This document shows positions 56,218 through 64,000 of a DNA stretch of 64,000 bases, in pieces. This stretch comes from Fuerstiella sp. (GTDB lineage: Bacteria; Planctomycetota; Planctomycetia; Planctomycetales; Planctomycetaceae): positions 46,731 to 110,730 of the forward strand of contig JAKVAY010000044.1 in the NCBI GenBank assembly GCA_022447185.1, in the 5' to 3' direction. The stretch's first letter is position 1; every line of letters starts with the position of its first letter. The notes under the pieces were generated by a model. The model saw only the letters and a program-made list of their open reading frames with translations. It was not told the DNA's origin and searched no databases. The translations under genes were made by a program, and so were the position numbers.

Positions 56218-57420
56218 TCAAAACAGATACTGTCGCAGCGAGTCGCCCGCGAGTTCGTTCGTCACCAATGCTGTGACAAGCGACAGGCAAAACGCAGTTG
56301 CCAGAAGAATGCACACTTCGGTACTCACGAGCAAAGCTGTGGTTCCGCGGGCACTGCCAATGCGTTCGATGGTTTTCATCTCGGGAGCTCTCAAACGAAC
56401 ACTTAAAAATATCACCAGCCCCAGAAGCACTCCGGTCACTATTCCCGAAAGAATGGCGGAAATTCGAAACAGCTGTTCAATCCTGAACACCATCGCGAGC
56501 AGTTCGTCCACAACCTTCCCCGGTTTGGCACAGATCGCCGTGTTTCGTCTGCCCGACGCATAGCGTCCCAGAAGCAGCGTTTGTGACTGTCGGTTCTGCG
56601 GTACGGCAATGATTTCTGTGACCGGAAATTCTGATTCGTCGCCATGAAAATGAAACGATGATTCATTCTCATCTGTAATCTCCGTATACGGAAGGACTGA
56701 TGCATTGGCTTTAAGCGGGCCTGAAGAATCAGATTTCAGCAACTGATCCTGAGCGTCGGACGACAGCGACTGATGGCCGTGTCCGATGCCTTCAATGATC
56801 CATGCCGTGCGGATGTCCACAAAAACTGCATCATCATCTGGCGACCACGATGCGCCCAGTACTCCGACGACCTTCATGTTGAGTGGGTAGTCTCCGGCAA
56901 GATTAAACGCATTCTGTGGAGCCGAGAGCAACCGATCTCCGGGTTTCAGTCCACTTTGTTCAGCAAATCTCGCACCGAGAACACAGTCCCCCAGGCGAGT
57001 GAGCGAATCTCCTGTGGCAATCTTCAACCGGCGAAAGTCAAAGTATTCCAGCGTGGTTCCAACAATCGGTGCACCTTGTGTGCGCTGCAGTTCCTGCGTT
57101 CTGAAACGAATGTGCAGCGGAATTGCAGCTGCGAATTCGGTGTCACGAATGTAGTCTGATTCTTCCATGGTCACCGATTCCGGTGCGGCAGACTGAAAGT
57201 ACAGTCCATGAAGCACCAGATCGATACGGCTGCCGCGAATTCCGACAATCAACGGCGTTGATTCTGCCCTCAGCACGATTTCATTCTGGAACTCACGGAC
57301 GAGCATTCGCACGGTCATCGGAAGCCACAGTGTTGTGGCAAGGCACAGGATGATCGTGATGGAGCGACCGCGGTACCAACTGATAGATCGCAGTGCGAGA
57401 AACAATGCATTACGCAGCAC
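56218..57420 (-). CDS. ABC transporter permease, MacB/FtsX type
   Basis: A 400-residue permease with the type VII layout: one N-terminal helix (ITIILCLATTLWLPMTVRML), a large extracytoplasmic domain (about residues 50-310, with FHFHGDESEFPVTEIIAVPQ) and three C-terminal helices (ISAILSGIVTGVLLGLVIFLSV; TALLVSTEVCILLATAFCLSL; ending at the C terminus). GTG 57420 is preferred because AGGAG lies six bases upstream; it overlaps the ATPase end by 11 bases. Such exporters act in lipoprotein release, antimicrobial peptide export or sensing. The substrate is not evident. Confidence 0.88.
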   Translation of the reverse strand: MLRNALFLALRSISWYRGRSITIILCLATTLWLPMTVRMLVREFQNEIVLRAESTPLIVGIRGSRIDLVLHGLYFQSAAPESVTMEESDYIRDTEFAAAIPLHIRFRTQELQRTQGAPIVGTTLEYFDFRRLKIATGDSLTRLGDCVLGARFAEQSGLKPGDRLLSAPQNAFNLAGDYPLNMKVVGVLGASWSPDDDAVFVDIRTAWIIEGIGHGHQSLSSDAQDQLLKSDSSGPLKANASVLPYTEITDENESSFHFHGDESEFPVTEIIAVPQNRQSQTLLLGRYASGRRNTAICAKPGKVVDELLAMVFRIEQLFRISAILSGIVTGVLLGLVIFLSVRLRAPEMKTIERIGSARGTTALLVSTEVCILLATAFCLSLVTALVTNELAGDSLRQYLF

Positions 57421-58114
57421 CGGAATCTCCTGCTGCCGCTGGTCTGTTGTGACACAGACTGCTGAAGTCAATCGTCCGATCGAACCGGGAAAGCACCGAA
57501 TGATCGTGCGAAACCATCAGAAGGGTCCCTCCCGAATCGTGGACATGACGGATCAGTAATTCCACGATCTGTTGCGTATTATCAGGGTCAAGGTTACCGG
57601 TTGGCTCATCGGCCAGTAACAGCGGGGGATCCGTCAGCAAAGCTCGGCAGATCGCGACACGCTGTCGTTCCCCCTGCGACAACCGTGTCACAGAACGATG
57701 TGCAGTGTGTGCCAGGCCAATTCGTGTGAGCAAATCACGTGCACGGTTCCGAAGTTTCGTGGTCAGTGCCAGTGTGGGACTGATTCGTGCCGGCAGCAGG
57801 ACATTGTCCAGGACATTGAGATAATCGATCAGCTCAAAGCTCTGAAAGACAAGCCCAACTGTTTTTAGACGGAAGGCCCGTCTTTGGTCGGTGGAAAGCT
57901 GTGCGAGGTCCCGGTCAGAGACCACAACAGAACCACTCGCAACCGGCAGAATTCCGGAGATGATGTTGAGCAGTGTTGTCTTTCCGGAACCACTCGGGCC
58001 TGTGATAGCCACCGATGAGTTGGCCGCGATGTCGAGTGAAGGGATGCCCATTGTGAAGTCGCCAATGGACCACGAGAACTGTAGATCACGAATTGCTATC
58101 ATAGGATCATTCAT
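57410..58114 (-). CDS. ABC transporter ATP-binding protein, MacB/LolD type
   Basis: A 234-residue ATPase from ATG 58114. Walker A GPSGSGKTTLL, Q-loop VGLVFQSFELIDYL, signature LSQGERQRVAICRALL, Walker B PPLLLADEPTGNLDPDN and H-loop LLMVSHDHSVLSRF are all intact. The PTGNLD box is typical of the LolD/MacB/FtsE class, in line with the coupled permease. A longer reading from 58156 has no support. No membrane-fusion or outer-membrane gene adjoins. Confidence 0.94.
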   Translation of the reverse strand: MNDPMIAIRDLQFSWSIGDFTMGIPSLDIAANSSVAITGPSGSGKTTLLNIISGILPVASGSVVVSDRDLAQLSTDQRRAFRLKTVGLVFQSFELIDYLNVLDNVLLPARISPTLALTTKLRNRARDLLTRIGLAHTAHRSVTRLSQGERQRVAICRALLTDPPLLLADEPTGNLDPDNTQQIVELLIRHVHDSGGTLLMVSHDHSVLSRFDRTIDFSSLCHNRPAAAGDSGAA

Positions 58115-58340
58115 TGCGGGAAGCTTGACGACCTGCGTCGGATTCACACAGAACACAATCGACAGGTTGTGTCATAATGCAGTTTATCAAGTCTGATGAA
58201 TCTGTCGGTCTCGTGGAGGCTCAGATGTCATTGATTCCAACGTGTCTGTGACCGAGGTATCCGTTTTTGAATCGATCGCGAGTCTGCTGTCTTTCATTAG
58301 CCGGACCGTGAAAGTGTGCAATTGTCAGTGAGATCTTTTC

Positions 58341-58706
58341 ATGGCTCCGTGTGATCAGGGATATCTTTGTGACATTTGTGGTGAGGAGGTCAGCTCGATT
58401 CGTGAAAGCGATCTGTATCTTCGCTACGTGACGGGCCAGATTGCGGCTCGCGAACTGCTGAGCGGTCAGGAGCGGCATCTCCGATGCAATCCTGTCATAG
58501 CCCAGTTCATAGAGGCTCCCGAATTTGATCCGATCACTGTTGACGGCCCATTCTCTCGGTTTGAGCTGGACCAAGAATCGGTTCAGAAGCAGGTCGAACT
58601 GATCACCCGTGGCTGGTACCGATTGCAGGAACTGGCAAAACGGGCTCAGTCCCTTCCTCTCTCTGAATATCCACTTCCGGAATTCCGTCGCGAGCAGGAC
58701 ACGTGA
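58341..58706 (+). CDS. conserved small Cys-containing protein
   Basis: A 121-residue cytoplasmic protein. The N terminus reads CDQGYLCDICGEEV, with a CxxC pair and a further Cys before it; a third conserved-looking block is RYVTGQIAARELLSGQERHLRCNP. The C-terminal half is helical. The CxxC pair with a distal Cys could be a zinc site. The protein looks complete and conserved in style with small planctomycete proteins, but I know no function. It stands alone between the ABC transporter (divergent) and the decarboxylase (convergent). Confidence 0.65.
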   Translation: MAPCDQGYLCDICGEEVSSIRESDLYLRYVTGQIAARELLSGQERHLRCNPVIAQFIEAPEFDPITVDGPFSRFELDQESVQKQVELITRGWYRLQELAKRAQSLPLSEYPLPEFRREQDT

Positions 58707-58732
58707 ATGGCGACCGCAACGACTGCTGACGT

Positions 58733-60157
58733 TCAAACAGCGTAGAGCCGAATGTAGCTGACCGAATGACGAATATCATCCTCTGAAGTGTGATGATTCA
58801 GAACCACAAATCGAAGCATACTTCGACCGTTGATCAATGTCGTGGACAGCATCAACTTTCCACTGGCCAGGCTGTCCTCCATCAGTTTCGTGTCACGGGC
58901 AGCACGGTCGTGTTCTGATTCGCCTTTGCGCAGTCGATGCCTGAATCCAACCACAGACAAAGTCGGATAAATGACTTCAAGTCGTTCATCTTCGTCGAGC
59001 AGTCTGGCCGCCAGTCTGGCCAGTCGCATGTCTTCGCTGATCTGGTGGGCAAGCTGGGCTCGTCCGGCCCCTCGGATCACCATCCAGACGGGTAACACGC
59101 GCGCCGGACGTGACAGTTCGGGGCCGTATTCGTAAAAGTTAATTTCGTCTGTCGGCAGATCCTTGAGGTAGTCACCGGCTGTATGAAAGGCCGTTGTCAA
59201 TGCCTTTGGGTCACGAACAAGTACACAGCCAATTCCCATGGGACAGTACAGCCATTTATGTGGATCCAGCGTAAGTGAGTCCGCCTCCTGCATTCCACGA
59301 AGTAACTGTCGCCCTTCGGTGGTCAGCGCGGCGAAACCACCGTACGCAGCATCCACGTGAAACCAGATGCCGTACTCCCTGCAGATATCTGTCAGTTCAG
59401 GCAGCGGATCGATCGTTCCGAGGTTAGTCGTACCCGCGTTTGCGACAACACACAGGGGAGCACGACCAGCATTGATGTCATTGCGCAACATCGACCGAAG
59501 CAGATTTACGTCCATTTGAAAAGATTTGTCGACAGGCACGGTCCGAATCGTGTCACTTTGAAATCCAAGAATCGAAACCGCTCGCGTGACGGATGCATGT
59601 CCTTCAGACGATACGTAGATGGAGACCGGTGCATCGTGATTCGCTCGGCGCGTACGGGCCGCTGCCAGGGCCGTCAGATTGGCCATGGATCCGCCACTGG
59701 TCAACACCCCGAACGCTGACGGTGCGTAGCCGAGCATCTCAGTAATCCAGCGGATGACAGTGACTTCAAGGGCACTGACTGTGGCACCCCCAAGCCAGGT
59801 GCCGACGAACGGGTTTGTTCCGGCTGCCAGCATTGCTCCAAGAATTCCTGCAAAACTGGATGGCCCGGGAATATACGCATGAAATCGCGGGTGATTTATC
59901 GACGTCAGATCAGGCAGAATACGTTCAAAAAAGAATTCCAGACACTCGGCATGATGCGAGGGAAGTTCCGGGAGCGGCTCATCGACCAGTGAACTGAATT
60001 CAGCGTGAGTACCCCGTCTGGCGACTGGCTGCTCTCTCAGATCCGAAAGATGATTGACGACTTCTTCTACGAGTCGGTGGCCCAGTGCCCGCATCTCCTG
60101 GATTGAAGGATCCAGCCGTTTCCGTGTCGACGTCTGATGAATTGGTGAGTCAGTCAT
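58733..60157 (-). CDS. PLP-dependent group II amino acid decarboxylase
   Basis: A 474-residue enzyme of the aromatic-L-amino-acid decarboxylase family. The N-terminal HRLVEEVVNHLSDL and HPRFHAYIPGPSSFAGILGAML are family-typical; GVLTSGGSMANLTALAAAR, VDAAYGGFAAL (Asp that binds the pyridine nitrogen) and DPHKWLYCPMGIGCVLVRD (Schiff-base Lys) complete the active site. Length is normal. Family members decarboxylate aromatic amino acids or, in some bacteria, act on glutamate/aspartate-like substrates; the substrate is not decided by sequence. It stands alone on its strand. Confidence 0.92.
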   Translation of the reverse strand: MTDSPIHQTSTRKRLDPSIQEMRALGHRLVEEVVNHLSDLREQPVARRGTHAEFSSLVDEPLPELPSHHAECLEFFFERILPDLTSINHPRFHAYIPGPSSFAGILGAMLAAGTNPFVGTWLGGATVSALEVTVIRWITEMLGYAPSAFGVLTSGGSMANLTALAAARTRRANHDAPVSIYVSSEGHASVTRAVSILGFQSDTIRTVPVDKSFQMDVNLLRSMLRNDINAGRAPLCVVANAGTTNLGTIDPLPELTDICREYGIWFHVDAAYGGFAALTTEGRQLLRGMQEADSLTLDPHKWLYCPMGIGCVLVRDPKALTTAFHTAGDYLKDLPTDEINFYEYGPELSRPARVLPVWMVIRGAGRAQLAHQISEDMRLARLAARLLDEDERLEVIYPTLSVVGFRHRLRKGESEHDRAARDTKLMEDSLASGKLMLSTTLINGRSMLRFVVLNHHTSEDDIRHSVSYIRLYAV

Positions 60158-60392
60158 TCAGACAATACCCGAAGTACTCATGAAATGGTTGCGGCTTCGG
60201 AGCAGCAGGGCGGAGTGCTACAACCGATTTCCGTCCTGCAATCGCTCCAGTCGAGCGAACAAACAATCCGGAGATCCACCGGTGATGTTTCTGCCACCGA
60301 TAGTCTCGCGAATTGACGGTCCCTGCAGTAAACTATGTATTACATACGATGACCAATCACGTTCCAATATTCCTGCATCCACGAGGTCTCCC

Positions 60393-60959
60393 ATGCTAAG
60401 AATAACTATTATCGCAGTGCTGATTTCCGGGATGCCGGGATTCGTGTCTGCTGCTGAAGCGCCTGGCAAAACCACTGAAATCAAACACAAAAACCTGACG
60501 TTGAATGTTCCGGATGCCTGGAACAATACCGGCAAACGGAACTCTATGCGGCTCGCGACCTACGAAATTCCGGCAGTCGCGGGTGACAAAGAGGCGGGTG
60601 AACTCGCGATTTTTAATTTTCCTGGTGGAGGTGGCCCTGTTGGTCAGAATATTAGTCGCTGGGTCGGCCAGTTTGACAGCAAGGGACGAGAACACAAAAT
60701 CACCAAAGGTAAAGCCGGCGAACACGACTATTACCTGGTGGAAGTGTCCGGAACGTACAACAAATCAGTGGGGCCTCCAATCCGACGCCAGACCAAACCT
60801 GTTGAAGGCTCACGAATGCTCGCCGTAATATTACAACTGGAGAAAGGCGTCTACTTCCTGAAGATGACCGGCAAAGATGCGACGGTAAAAGCCCAGGCAA
60901 CAGCTTTGCGCAAATCATTTGGTGGAAACAAGGACTCCGAAGAAAAATACAAAGGATAG
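60393..60959 (+). CDS. exported hypothetical protein
   Basis: A 188-residue secreted protein from ATG 60393, chosen because GAGG lies about six bases upstream and it gives a signal peptide (LRITIIAVLISGMPGFVSAAEA). The mature part begins NLTLNVPDAWNNT and is beta-rich with a Gly-rich turn (FPGGGGPVG) and KGVYFLKMTGKDATVKAQ near the end; this resembles small periplasmic lipoprotein-like or PsbP/DUF1795-like folds, but the match is loose. Lys-rich C terminus. No clear operon partner. Confidence 0.65.
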   Translation: MLRITIIAVLISGMPGFVSAAEAPGKTTEIKHKNLTLNVPDAWNNTGKRNSMRLATYEIPAVAGDKEAGELAIFNFPGGGGPVGQNISRWVGQFDSKGREHKITKGKAGEHDYYLVEVSGTYNKSVGPPIRRQTKPVEGSRMLAVILQLEKGVYFLKMTGKDATVKAQATALRKSFGGNKDSEEKYKG

Positions 60960-61258
60960 CTATCATCAACACCGTCGAGGTGTCCTCATATTTCATTCCA
61001 CTCTGTAAAAAAGAAACCGGCTCGTGCGGGGTCAGCCAGGAGAATTCATCGGGAACAGCAGACATGAACCGGCTTACGGATGATCGCCACAGCTTCGAAG
61101 TCATCCGACTGTTACCCGTCGAAACCACCTGATGCTTTGTCGAGTCTGGGCAAATTGAAGTGGACCTGAAGTCCTGAAATTTCCGGTAATTTGAAAATCT
61201 GAAGTCTCACGGCTTCGGTGACGACAGCGGAATCCCAAAATCCGGCATTCGTGATGAA

Positions 61259-61591
61259 CTAGCCTGGCAATCCGATATCACAACGAGACAGCCGACAAAG
61301 ATCAGCCCCAATTTCAAAACGTCTGCAGGCTTCGGGACGCTGGTCATAATGGCAGCAGCGTCTGGTGTGCATATCAAACCAAACGCAGGGTAAATTATCG
61401 AAATGCTTATCGGCAGCAATCCGATCGTCGATCGGCTTCCGCTGAAGATCGCTGACGCCCAGCGCGATGTCCTCTCCAGGCTTGAAGGGCGGTACAGGAG
61501 TCATCATGCAACAGGCACCGCAGTCATCACACGACTCAATGACGGGGAGATCCAGTTGCTGACGCCTGTGAAAAATGGGATCCGGATTCAC
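61259..61591 (-). CDS. YkgJ family cysteine-cluster protein
   Basis: A small protein with the Cys pattern of the YkgJ family, thought to bind zinc or an iron-sulfur cluster: CDDCGACC near the N terminus, then CVWFDMHTRRCCHYDQRPEACRR spread over about 25 residues (CX9-10CCx7C), and LCRLSRCD. GTG 61591 is used here because a longer TTG reading from 61642 would overlap the start of the divergent kinase. It has no obvious ribosome-binding site. Function of the family is not established. Confidence 0.8.
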   Translation of the reverse strand: MNPDPIFHRRQQLDLPVIESCDDCGACCMMTPVPPFKPGEDIALGVSDLQRKPIDDRIAADKHFDNLPCVWFDMHTRRCCHYDQRPEACRRFEIGADLCRLSRCDIGLPG

Positions 61592-61623
61592 GTTCTGTCC
61601 GTTTATAAAATGAGACCCTGCTG

Positions 61624-62967
61624 ATGGAACAGTCTGACCCAATCGCTGCTCAGTCTGCTGACGACCTCACCATTACAGGAATTGCGACTGAGCTGCGTGC
61701 TGAATCAATCACCCTGCGCATTCGTTGGTTCGGACTGTGCGTTGGATACATCCTTGTCAATTTCGGAGGACTTCTCAACGAATCCGCTTCCCGAAGCCCA
61801 CAGGCGCTGAATGCAATCCTTACGCTCGGAGCGGTTTACGCTGTGATTGATACCTGGTGGAGTGCCAGAGGCAAGGTGTTTCTTTCGGAATTCCGACTGG
61901 CTGTTTCCGCAATGGAGGCCCTGTTTATCGGGCTGCTGTGTTTCTTTGATGATGGCGTACTGAGTCCGTTTCGTTTCTATTATTTTCTCTCGCTGCTGGT
62001 GTGTGCCATTCGGCACACACCAGCACTGACATTTTCAACGTTTGGAATGCATGCGGTCAGCTATTGCGTTTTGGGACTGACGGCAACAAAAACAACTCAG
62101 GAGACATGGGTCACACTTGCGCTCACCGTACTGTTTCTGGGCTGGGCATCCTGGGCGATTAATGCTCTTACCGGACTTCTGAAATCGGCCGGCGAGCGTC
62201 TGGAAACACTGAATCTGGAACTGCGTGATAACCAAGCCACACTGGAATCACGAATTTCCGAACGGACTCAGGCGCTGCAGGAGTCCCAGGCAAGGATGGT
62301 TCAGCAGGAGAAACAGGCGGCGTTTGGACTTCTTGCTGCAGGAATTGCTCATGAAGTCGGCAACCCACTGGCATCGATTAGTTCAATCGTCCAGATGCTC
62401 AATCGCCGCAGTCAGGACGACTACACAGCCGGCCGGCTGCATATGGTAGATGCTCAACTGAGACGAATTCAGAAGATCCTGCGCGAACTGGTGGGATTCA
62501 GCCGGCCCGCCAACCAGGACGTTACGTCGGTAGATGTCCATGCTGTCATTTCTGATGCACTCAACATTGCCAAATACTACAAAAGATGGAAGGGAAAAAA
62601 GGTCGTAACACAATTCAGTCCGGGGATGCCCATACTGCGCACGGTATATGATCAGCTCGTGCAACTGGTACTTAATCTTGTCCTGAACGCTCTGGATGCG
62701 ACTGACGAAGGTGCCACGATTACCGTGAGCACAGATGTCCTCGCTGATGACGAAGAGGTTGCCATTACAATCTCAGACCAGGGTCATGGGATCCCACTGG
62801 ATGTGCAGCGACAGGTTTTTAATGCTTATTTCACGACCAAGAGCACAGGCACAGGGCTGGGGCTGTTCGTTTGCCGTCAGCTGGCAGAAACCGAACTCGG
62901 TGGCAGCATTGATCTGGTAAGATCCGATTCCACCGGTACCATCTTTCGTATTCGGCTCCCGCTGTAA
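61624..62967 (+). CDS. membrane sensor histidine kinase
   Basis: A 447-residue kinase. About six hydrophobic helices lie within residues 25-195 (FGLCVGYILVNFGGLL; AMEALFIGLLCFFDDGVLS; VTLALTVLFLGWASWAINAL) as the sensor part, followed by a coiled coil, the HisKA domain with the phosphorylated His in AAGIAHEVGNPLASISSIVQ, and the ATPase domain with N box LVLNLVLNALDAT, G1 ISDQGHGIP and G2 TGTGLGLFVCRQLAE. No response regulator is adjacent. The stop overlaps the start of the lipoprotein metallopeptidase gene by one base (TAATG), so the two are cotranslated. Confidence 0.92.
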   Translation: MEQSDPIAAQSADDLTITGIATELRAESITLRIRWFGLCVGYILVNFGGLLNESASRSPQALNAILTLGAVYAVIDTWWSARGKVFLSEFRLAVSAMEALFIGLLCFFDDGVLSPFRFYYFLSLLVCAIRHTPALTFSTFGMHAVSYCVLGLTATKTTQETWVTLALTVLFLGWASWAINALTGLLKSAGERLETLNLELRDNQATLESRISERTQALQESQARMVQQEKQAAFGLLAAGIAHEVGNPLASISSIVQMLNRRSQDDYTAGRLHMVDAQLRRIQKILRELVGFSRPANQDVTSVDVHAVISDALNIAKYYKRWKGKKVVTQFSPGMPILRTVYDQLVQLVLNLVLNALDATDEGATITVSTDVLADDEEVAITISDQGHGIPLDVQRQVFNAYFTTKSTGTGLGLFVCRQLAETELGGSIDLVRSDSTGTIFRIRLPL

Positions 62968-64000
62968 TGGCCGTTCCAGTTCGTCAATACAGAATGTCAC
63001 ACACGCTTGTACATTTGGTACTGGCGTTCTTTTGGGCAGGAGTCCTTGCCACCGGTGGTTGTTCAAAGCCGGTTTCTCCGGAATCGCCTTCTGTTGGAAA
63101 TGAGTCAGCAGACATACCAGTGCCGATACCGGTTCCCGATTCTGCATCTGGCGAATCGGAAACCGACGCAGATCACCATGAGTCAATCGCTGAAATCGCA
63201 GATCCCGTCCCCGATGTCGAAAGACTGAAGGATGCGGAAATCACTTCGCAATCTCACTACAGGATTACTCAACGGTTCCCTGAACTGAATCGCTCGCGGC
63301 TTGCAGCGGCAGGAATCCATGTTCTCGAATCGCGCCGTCTGATCCTGCTGACAGACCTGGACCCGGAGATCGTTCGTGGACTACCACAACTTGCGGACGA
63401 GTATTTTGAATTCCTGGAACGAGTTTGCGGAAACATTCGACCCGCAAAGTCCGGAGCGGATTTCAGGGCAACGGGCTGCCTGATGCATGACTTCGAGCTG
63501 TTTCAATCCGTAGATCTGGTTCCGGAGCAAGTGGTTAGTATGCGCCACGGTCAGCAAATCGGATATCGGTTCTGGATGCGGGATCAGACGGACGATTACT
63601 ATCGTCGACACTTGCTGTTGCATGAATTTGCACACGTGTACATGACCTGTGATACCGGCCTGAGGGATATTCCTGATGGCTGGTTCATGGAAGGTGCAGC
63701 CGAAGTGTTTGCAACTCATACGAAAAGAAATGGTGTAACGGATTTCGGTGTCATGCCGTCCGAGACGACGGAATTCGGGGGCTGGGGACGAATTTCGGCG
63801 ATTCGGCCTCCACGGCGGGCTCATTCAACTCCGATTTTCGAACGCCGGAAGATTCCGTCCATGCAGGAGGTTCAGTTTCCGACAGTCAACCCGCCCGTTG
63901 ACGATGTGCGTTACGCCTGGTGGTGGGCACTGTGCTGGATGCTCAGCAACCACCCCGAATACAAAGACGACTGGGCAGGATTGTGTTACAGCCGGGGACA
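62967..64000 (+). CDS. lipoprotein zinc metallopeptidase, truncated by window end
   Basis: An open frame that runs to the last base without a stop; at least 344 residues are seen. ATG 62967 overlaps the kinase stop (TAATG); ATG 62994 is the alternative. The signal peptide (LVHLVLAFFWAGVLATGGC) ends in a lipobox, followed by an Asp/Glu/Ser/Pro-rich linker (about 70 residues). The enzymatic domain has HEFAH in RHLLLHEFAHVYMTCD, the gluzincin zinc motif, and a downstream Glu in MEGAAEVFATH that fits the third ligand. It is an outer-membrane or periplasmic lipoprotein peptidase, not assigned to a subfamily. Coupling to a membrane histidine kinase suggests a common signal. Confidence 0.85.
   Translation, partial: MAVPVRQYRMSHTLVHLVLAFFWAGVLATGGCSKPVSPESPSVGNESADIPVPIPVPDSASGESETDADHHESIAEIADPVPDVERLKDAEITSQSHYRITQRFPELNRSRLAAAGIHVLESRRLILLTDLDPEIVRGLPQLADEYFEFLERVCGNIRPAKSGADFRATGCLMHDFELFQSVDLVPEQVVSMRHGQQIGYRFWMRDQTDDYYRRHLLLHEFAHVYMTCDTGLRDIPDGWFMEGAAEVFATHTKRNGVTDFGVMPSETTEFGGWGRISAIRPPRRAHSTPIFERRKIPSMQEVQFPTVNPPVDDVRYAWWWALCWMLSNHPEYKDDWAGLCYSRG

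Noticed and set aside
61592..61642. TTG start for the YkgJ-type gene
   Set aside because: It would overlap the start of the divergent kinase by 19 bases and adds residues outside the family core; GTG 61591 is simpler.
1..64000. tRNA/rRNA genes, CRISPR arrays, insertion sequences or prophage
   Set aside because: By reading alone I found no T-loop plus acceptor pattern, no regularly spaced repeats, and no transposase or integrase; a covariance and profile search would be needed to be certain.

Overview
The window reads as a chromosomal segment of a planctomycete (phylum Planctomycetota, probably a Planctomycetaceae/Fuerstiella- or Gimesia-like marine lineage; the genus is a guess). The basis is the set of protein families: DUF1549/DUF1553 (PSD1) and DUF1501 neighbours, a DUF6797 protein with two CxxCH haem sites, Tat-exported Gfo/Idh/MocA oxidoreductases, a DUF1080 protein, an HTTM protein, an HTH protein with acidic repeats and a C-terminal membrane anchor, and a small lipoprotein ending in a YYTFRGPTDFF-type tail. 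KdsA implies KDO and hence an LPS outer membrane. I saw no tRNA, rRNA, insertion sequence, prophage or CRISPR array. Start codons are mixed (ATG, GTG, TTG) and many genes lack a clear Shine-Dalgarno sequence.

Layout. 1-2 kb: an edge ORF, a small exported protein and the membrane-anchored HTH protein. 2-3.4 kb: a long apparently empty stretch. 3.4-6.7 kb: YjbQ, KdsA and a lipoprotein with a degenerate transglutaminase fold. 7.0-11.1 kb: a sigma-54 activator, TrkH and an SGNH-like hydrolase, with a good sigma-54 promoter match between activator and trkH. 11.4-17.7 kb: a small basic protein, a membrane protein plus HTTM pair, a secreted alpha/beta hydrolase and a coiled-coil exported protein. 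18-26.2 kb: CehA-like metallohydrolase, Gfo/Idh/MocA oxidoreductase, YbdK-type ligase, QueD-like enzyme, esterase and RlmB. 26.4-28.6 kb: an EF-hand protein and an HtrA-type protease. 29.1-37.8 kb: a probable secreted catabolic block (DUF6797 dihaem protein, Gfo/Idh/MocA, PSD1, DUF1501). 38.8-43.7 kb: FtsH, TauD/TfdA dioxygenase, DUF1080 protein and a small lipoprotein with a strong terminator. 44.1-46.2 kb: a TIM-barrel protein and a second sigma-54 activator.

46.6-53.1 kb holds the most interesting group: four same-strand genes, in order of transcription a zinc-ribbon membrane protein, an exported protein with a BamE-like tail, a class II terpene cyclase of the squalene-hopene cyclase family with an intact DxDD motif, and a DUF116-polyprenyl synthetase fusion. 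It looks like a compact terpenoid locus in which both the prenyl chain supplier and the cyclase are encoded, but no known hopanoid or sterol accessory gene is visible.

53.4-64 kb: a second trypsin-like protease overlapping an AlkA-type DNA glycosylase, a P-loop kinase, a MacB/FtsX-type ABC exporter pair, a small Cys-containing protein, a group II PLP decarboxylase, an exported protein, a YkgJ-type cysteine-cluster protein, a membrane histidine kinase and, overlapping it by one base, a lipoprotein zinc metallopeptidase that runs off the end of the window.
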